DNA of 64,000 bases from Leishmania infantum JPCM5 (taxonomy: Eukaryota > Euglenozoa > Kinetoplastea > Trypanosomatida > Trypanosomatidae): positions 944,492-1,008,491 of the forward strand of contig NC_009410.2 of assembly GCF_000002875.2 (NCBI RefSeq), written 5' to 3'. Positions 60,129 through 64,000 of the stretch are shown here, one piece after another. Below the pieces are notes generated by a model. The model saw nothing but the letters and a program-made list of their open reading frames with translations, ran no database searches and had not been told where the DNA came from. The position numbers and the translations under genes are program-made. Within the stretch, counting starts at the first letter, position 1, and each line of letters begins with the position of its first letter.

Positions 60129-61493
60129 ATGCGCGTCGTCGTCGTGGGGGCCGGTCTTTCCGGTCTCTCACTGGCCGCTTTTTTGCGGCGGCTTAATGTC
60201 GACTGCGTCGTACTCGAGCAGGCGCCGTTTCTGCAGGCCAACTACATTGCCCCGTACACACTCTTCGCCAACGCGCTGAGTTGTTTTAAGGCGTTTGGCA
60301 TGGAGCGCATCTTCACAAGCAGCGGCATGCAACCGGAGGCGTGCTTCGGCATTCAAAACCACAAGGGTAAGTGGTTGCTCAAGATCGCGAACAGGAATCT
60401 CCACCTACCAGCGCTGGGCGCCGAGGATGTTATTCCTCTCAGCACCGCACCCCCGGCGAACAGCGAGTCGATCGTCTCGCAGCGGCTGTCAGAGGCCAGG
60501 AAGCAAGAGATGGGATACGTGCCACTTCGGTGCACCCTACCTGCCTCCTATCTGCGCGAGGCTCTACGGCGATACATACCGGAAATCAAGTTTTCTGCCC
60601 GAGTCATCGACCTGCTGCCGCATGACGGTGTCAAAGGCGGCGTGCATGCGGTGCTCGAAGATGGAAGTACCGAATGGGGCGACGTTGTGGTTGGCGCGGA
60701 CGGCATGCACAGTACGGTTCGGCGCCTCTTGTATCCTAGCGAGCACGTTGGAACTAGTAGCCGCTCACTTGGGATGATGCAGGTTGACGGGTTTGTGCAC
60801 TGCCCCCATTGCCCACCGCATCTTGTGCAGCCCGTTGAGTGCTGGGGAACAGGCCGTACACTGCAGACAGTCCCCCTCCACCGCTTCGGCGAAAACACTC
60901 TCGCCTTTTCGGCAACGCTGCACTCTCCGCCACAGGAGCTGGTGGACCTCCGGCACGGTATGGATGCCATGGAGGTGCTGCAGGTATTTCAGCGCTTGCT
61001 CGGTCGCGAATACGCCGGCTTCGGTGACAGGGTCGCGACACTGCTGTCTCAGGCGAAGTTGGCAGTGCCGACGGAGGTGCTGGAGGTGCCTGTCATGCCC
61101 AGATGGTACAACCGCCGAGCGGTGCTCATGGGCGAGGCCGCGCACGGGTCACTGCCTTCCTTTCTCAGCCAAGATGCCTCGTTGTGCGTGGAAGATGCCG
61201 CTCTCCTGGCTGTTGCATTGCTAGATGTTCCACTGCAGCGCGACAGCGGTTTCGAGTACGCATTCCGCCAGTACGAGACGGTGCGGCGCGATCGGGTAGA
61301 GCGGTACATACGTCAATCCCGACGCGCTCGCAAGCTGACGGCGATGACGAACGCGGCGCTGCGCAACACGCTGCTGCGACTCACATCGCCCATCGCTGTG
61401 GATCTGGCGCAGCGCTGGCTCTCGAGCTGGACCTACAGCTCCCAGCAGCTAGCGGTGGATCCGAAGATTAAGATGGAGACGTCGTTTCGCTGA
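60129..61493 (+). CDS. FAD-dependent monooxygenase (aromatic hydroxylase type)
   Basis: A 454-residue protein from ATG 60129. The start is chosen because MRVVVVGAGLSGLS begins the Rossmann fold directly (G7, G9, G12). The second dinucleotide motif is GADGMHSTVR and the third FAD-contact motif reads LMGEAAHGSLPSF; the usual GD is GE (E336). This is the layout of group A flavoprotein monooxygenases such as salicylate hydroxylase, kynurenine monooxygenase or UbiH/COQ6. The substrate is not predictable from motifs, and no strong membrane anchor is seen. The upstream ATG at 59940 gives a longer Arg-rich N-terminus, so a mitochondrial form is possible. All three FAD motifs are present, so the enzyme should be functional. 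Confidence 0.85.
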   Translation: MRVVVVGAGLSGLSLAAFLRRLNVDCVVLEQAPFLQANYIAPYTLFANALSCFKAFGMERIFTSSGMQPEACFGIQNHKGKWLLKIANRNLHLPALGAEDVIPLSTAPPANSESIVSQRLSEARKQEMGYVPLRCTLPASYLREALRRYIPEIKFSARVIDLLPHDGVKGGVHAVLEDGSTEWGDVVVGADGMHSTVRRLLYPSEHVGTSSRSLGMMQVDGFVHCPHCPPHLVQPVECWGTGRTLQTVPLHRFGENTLAFSATLHSPPQELVDLRHGMDAMEVLQVFQRLLGREYAGFGDRVATLLSQAKLAVPTEVLEVPVMPRWYNRRAVLMGEAAHGSLPSFLSQDASLCVEDAALLAVALLDVPLQRDSGFEYAFRQYETVRRDRVERYIRQSRRARKLTAMTNAALRNTLLRLTSPIAVDLAQRWLSSWTYSSQQLAVDPKIKMETSFR

Positions 61494-62555
61494 GGAGACT
61501 GTGGGCGGGAGGCGCTTGATCACGGTGGGGACGGCGGCGAGGCAACGCTCTTCTACGTGCTTGTGCCACGGCAGTGTGCTGCGTGTCGGCATGCACGTGC
61601 GTTTGTGTGGTGGCACGCTCTGTGACGTCTGCACGATGATGCCCTTTACTGTTTCGTCTTCCCGCGCGCTTCACGCACGTCTTTCCCTCGCCTTGCGCTT
61701 TCTACCTTCGCATGCCTACGTGCGTAGGGCAGACGCTTGATGCGCTGGCGGAGCTGGAGAGGCGCGGAGAGACCGTGGTGGCGAGGCTGATACGAAGACG
61801 CACAACCAGATGCTTGTGATATGCGCCACAGTGTAAGGCGACCGTTGCGGTGGCGAGGGAGCGAAGGAGGGGGAGAGGCACATGTGGCGTACGACGTGGC
61901 GCCGCCGCAGCTCATCAGTCCCGTGTGCCGCGACTTTTGGTCGCATCGCTTCTCCTTCACGGAGGAAGAGTCCACACAGTGAATGCGCCGCTCGCACGAC
62001 ATCGTGATTCCGCGGCCGGGCAATTCAGCCTCCACTGCCGCGTTTTGGCGACCCGCGAGGGACGTGCCATGCTGAGCTTGCTATCGCGTACCTTGTGCAG
62101 GCTCCCTACAACAACGCATTCCAGCATCGCCATGCGCCCCTACTCTCCCCATACCCTGTGCCTGTCTTTTTCTTGTATTCTTTGTGTGCTGTGCCGCTGA
62201 CCCCCTCAAGGGAGCCACGCCCGTCCAGCTTTGAACACTCAACCGTGTGTCTGTGGGCGCGCCGGCTGCGCTCGTGTTTGACGTTCGCCAGCGCTCGTTT
62301 CTCGTGCACTCTACCACCCCCTGCGTGCCAGGCAGGCGTGCAGTCGGCGAAGAGAGGCCGCCTCTCAGTGTGGACGCGAAGGCGCAACGCACACACGCAC
62401 GCGAAGAGCCCACGGGGCTCCACGCGCCCGCCTCACACTTCTTCACTCAGGACGCAGCCGCGTGCTTGGGCGCATTGTTCATTTTAGCAGATACGCTTAC
62501 GTCGCTCTGTAGGGTCATCTCGATCTTTCTCGCTTGCTCTGAGCTCTTTCCGCCG
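61494..62555. other. Intergenic spacer
   Basis: No gene supported; short open frames on both strands without domain features. The last ~100 bases (62460-62550) are pyrimidine-rich and precede the last gene. Confidence 0.5.
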
Positions 62556-63389
62556 ATGGCGTCGACACTCGAGGCTGAGATCGCCTTCCTCCTCAGCGTT
62601 GCCGCGCATCTCGGCCATTCGTCGGAGCACATTGGCGAGAACGAGGACGACGCCAGTGGTGCTCCCCCTGTGTCGTCCCTCACGACGAGCGAGCGCGAGG
62701 TGTTGGCAGAGTTGCTTCTCCTCGAGAAGAAAGAGGGTGATTACGTTTTCGCAACGCGTGCCGACACCGCCGCTGCGGGTGGGGTGGAGGCCCTGCTAGC
62801 TGAGAGTCCCTTAACTGCCATGTACAGAGGGGAGGCGGTCAGCCCTTATACGCGCTTCATCCTTAGCTTCTACAGCAGCACCCTTTATGCGCAGGTGCCT
62901 ACGAAGGTGAACACAATCGCCATACGTCTGTTTCAACGCTTTCTGTGCGGCTGCCGCGGCGATGCCCTTCAACAGGTGCACCACGGCTTCGGCAGGAGGT
63001 CGATGGAGGTGGTCCTGCGCGAGTGTCTCAACCTAGCCGGTAATCTCTCGTCCACTCTGCAAATTGCGGCGCCGTCGGAGATGACGGGACTGGTGATCGC
63101 GGAGCTCAACTACGATGTGCAGGAGGTGTCGCCACTCGACTATCTTGACGTGATCTTGCCACACATTTCGTATCTTTCTCAAATGTGCCAGCAGGCTTCC
63201 CTGCTGCTGCTGGCGCACGAGGAGATGGTGCGACAGCCGTCTTCCCTTGTCGCATTGTTCACTATTGTCTTCACCATCCGCAACATGGGGGCGGGCGATG
63301 ACGCGGTTGCACTTTTGCTGTCCAGCTGGCCAGAGTGCAGACAAGCGGCGTTTTACCGCATGAATGCTTTCTTGAACTGCTTCACGTAG
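62556..63389 (+). CDS. Helical hypothetical protein
   Basis: A 277-residue protein from ATG 62556. It is all-helical in appearance: EAEIAFLLSVAAHLGHSSEH at the N-terminus, TSEREVLAELLLLEKKEGDY near 45, a Tyr/Phe-rich segment (YTRFILSFYSSTLYAQVPTK) near 105, and Leu-rich helices to the end (HISYLSQMCQQASLLLLAHE). It is weakly acidic, with no membrane span or motif that I recognise. The frame is complete with coding-like composition. The fold could resemble helical-repeat scaffolds, but there is no firm evidence. Confidence 0.7.
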   Translation: MASTLEAEIAFLLSVAAHLGHSSEHIGENEDDASGAPPVSSLTTSEREVLAELLLLEKKEGDYVFATRADTAAAGGVEALLAESPLTAMYRGEAVSPYTRFILSFYSSTLYAQVPTKVNTIAIRLFQRFLCGCRGDALQQVHHGFGRRSMEVVLRECLNLAGNLSSTLQIAAPSEMTGLVIAELNYDVQEVSPLDYLDVILPHISYLSQMCQQASLLLLAHEEMVRQPSSLVALFTIVFTIRNMGAGDDAVALLLSSWPECRQAAFYRMNAFLNCFT

Positions 63390-64000
63390 TGCACCGCTGA
63401 TGCACTCGCCGCGACGGCGGGCAAGCCAGCGGCGTGAGAGAAAGCACGCGCCAAAGTAACAAGAAAGACTTGCGGCAGTGCCGCGACGACTGGGTGAGTC
63501 CACACGTGTGTGCGAGTGGGCGTATGCGCCGCATCACTCCTCCCGCTGTCGAGGGATGCCGGTCAAAACACCTATACGAGTACGACGAGAGTAGACGCAA
63601 CAACAAAAGGGAACCATTGATTTGGAGACGATTTGAGATGTCTCGCTTTTCTTTGCCGTGTCGTACCGGGTTTCCGCTACTTTCCACATCTCACCCACCA
63701 CAGAACGGCACTGCCGCCTGACTGACAGGTAGAGAAGACGCCCAGCACATGATTGCAGGTCATCGCCGAGAGGCGGTTTGCAGGCCGAAAAAAAAAATCA
63801 GGCTAGCCCCTTCTTGAACGGGGCGATGCTTCTCTTCTCTGTCGCTCGCTGTGCACCACCACCTTCTCTACCCACTGCTGCTGCTTCGTCTCTTTCCGCG
63901 CGCGCACATGGGTGCCTCCACGTGTGCGCGCGCACACACGCACACAGGCCGGCCTCTTCGCTTTTCTCACGCCCCTCTCCCGCTCCTGCATCGATCGCAG
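63390..64000. other. Intergenic sequence at window end
   Basis: No gene supported. It contains an A-run (63788-63797), pyrimidine-rich sequence (63825-63900) and a CA-rich patch near 63925-63945. Confidence 0.5.

Noticed and set aside
1..64000. tRNA, rRNA, snoRNA or CRISPR array
   Set aside because: I found no cloverleaf with conserved tRNA boxes, no rRNA-like sequence and no regularly spaced repeats. A covariance-model search could still find small RNAs.

Overview
The window looks like a piece of a Leishmania-type (trypanosomatid) chromosome. All 22 intact protein-coding genes lie on the + strand as uninterrupted GC-rich reading frames. They are separated by long intergenic spacers full of pyrimidine tracts, GT/CA microsatellites and homopolymers. 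This is the layout of a polycistronic transcription unit processed by trans-splicing. Several gene types (FYVE-domain protein kinase, mitochondrial PPR protein, kinetoplastid-only hypotheticals) and ingi/SIDER-like retroposon remnants fit the same origin. The genus call is an inference from these features; no species is claimed.

Left part (1-25256): a very large kinase-like protein whose catalytic residues are altered (377-4270), an RRM protein (4945-5610), a single-pass membrane protein (6282-7610), a four-CxxC zinc protein (8462-8824), a phosphatidylinositol-synthase-like CDP-alcohol transferase (9448-10131), a 100-N assembly gap at 11404, a 1573-residue coiled-coil protein (12816-17537), a broken MORN-repeat/PH-domain gene (about 19620-21349), a double twin-CX9C mitochondrial protein (22217-22648) and a FYVE-kinase (23799-25256).

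Middle part (26913-47540): a DnaJ/zinc-ribbon protein, a calcineurin A catalytic subunit, a PPR protein, a broken coiled-coil gene, two small proteins, an unusual ATP-grasp plus SET-domain fusion (41967-43517) and a NEK-like kinase. The spacers here carry retroposon material. There is a short ingi-like element that keeps both a Pr77-like 5' end and a 2A-like peptide reading frame (28546-28984), and one member each of two pairs of nearly identical direct repeats.

Right part (48987-63389): a small basic protein, a large polytopic protein joining a TULIP/LBP-like ectodomain to a PqiA-like membrane region (51249-53717), a SIDER copy, a probable gene relic, a coiled-coil protein with an acidic tail (56685-59159), an FAD monooxygenase (60129-61493) and a helical hypothetical protein (62556-63389).

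The genes are not an operon in the bacterial sense. They are co-transcribed but functionally mixed (lipid synthesis, signalling, mitochondrial functions), as is normal for trypanosomatids. The most interesting items are the ATP-grasp/SET fusion, the TULIP/PqiA-like membrane protein, the 2A-bearing retroposon relic, the two pairs of direct repeats that could drive excision or amplification of a 10.7 kb or 22.2 kb segment, and the probable pseudokinase.
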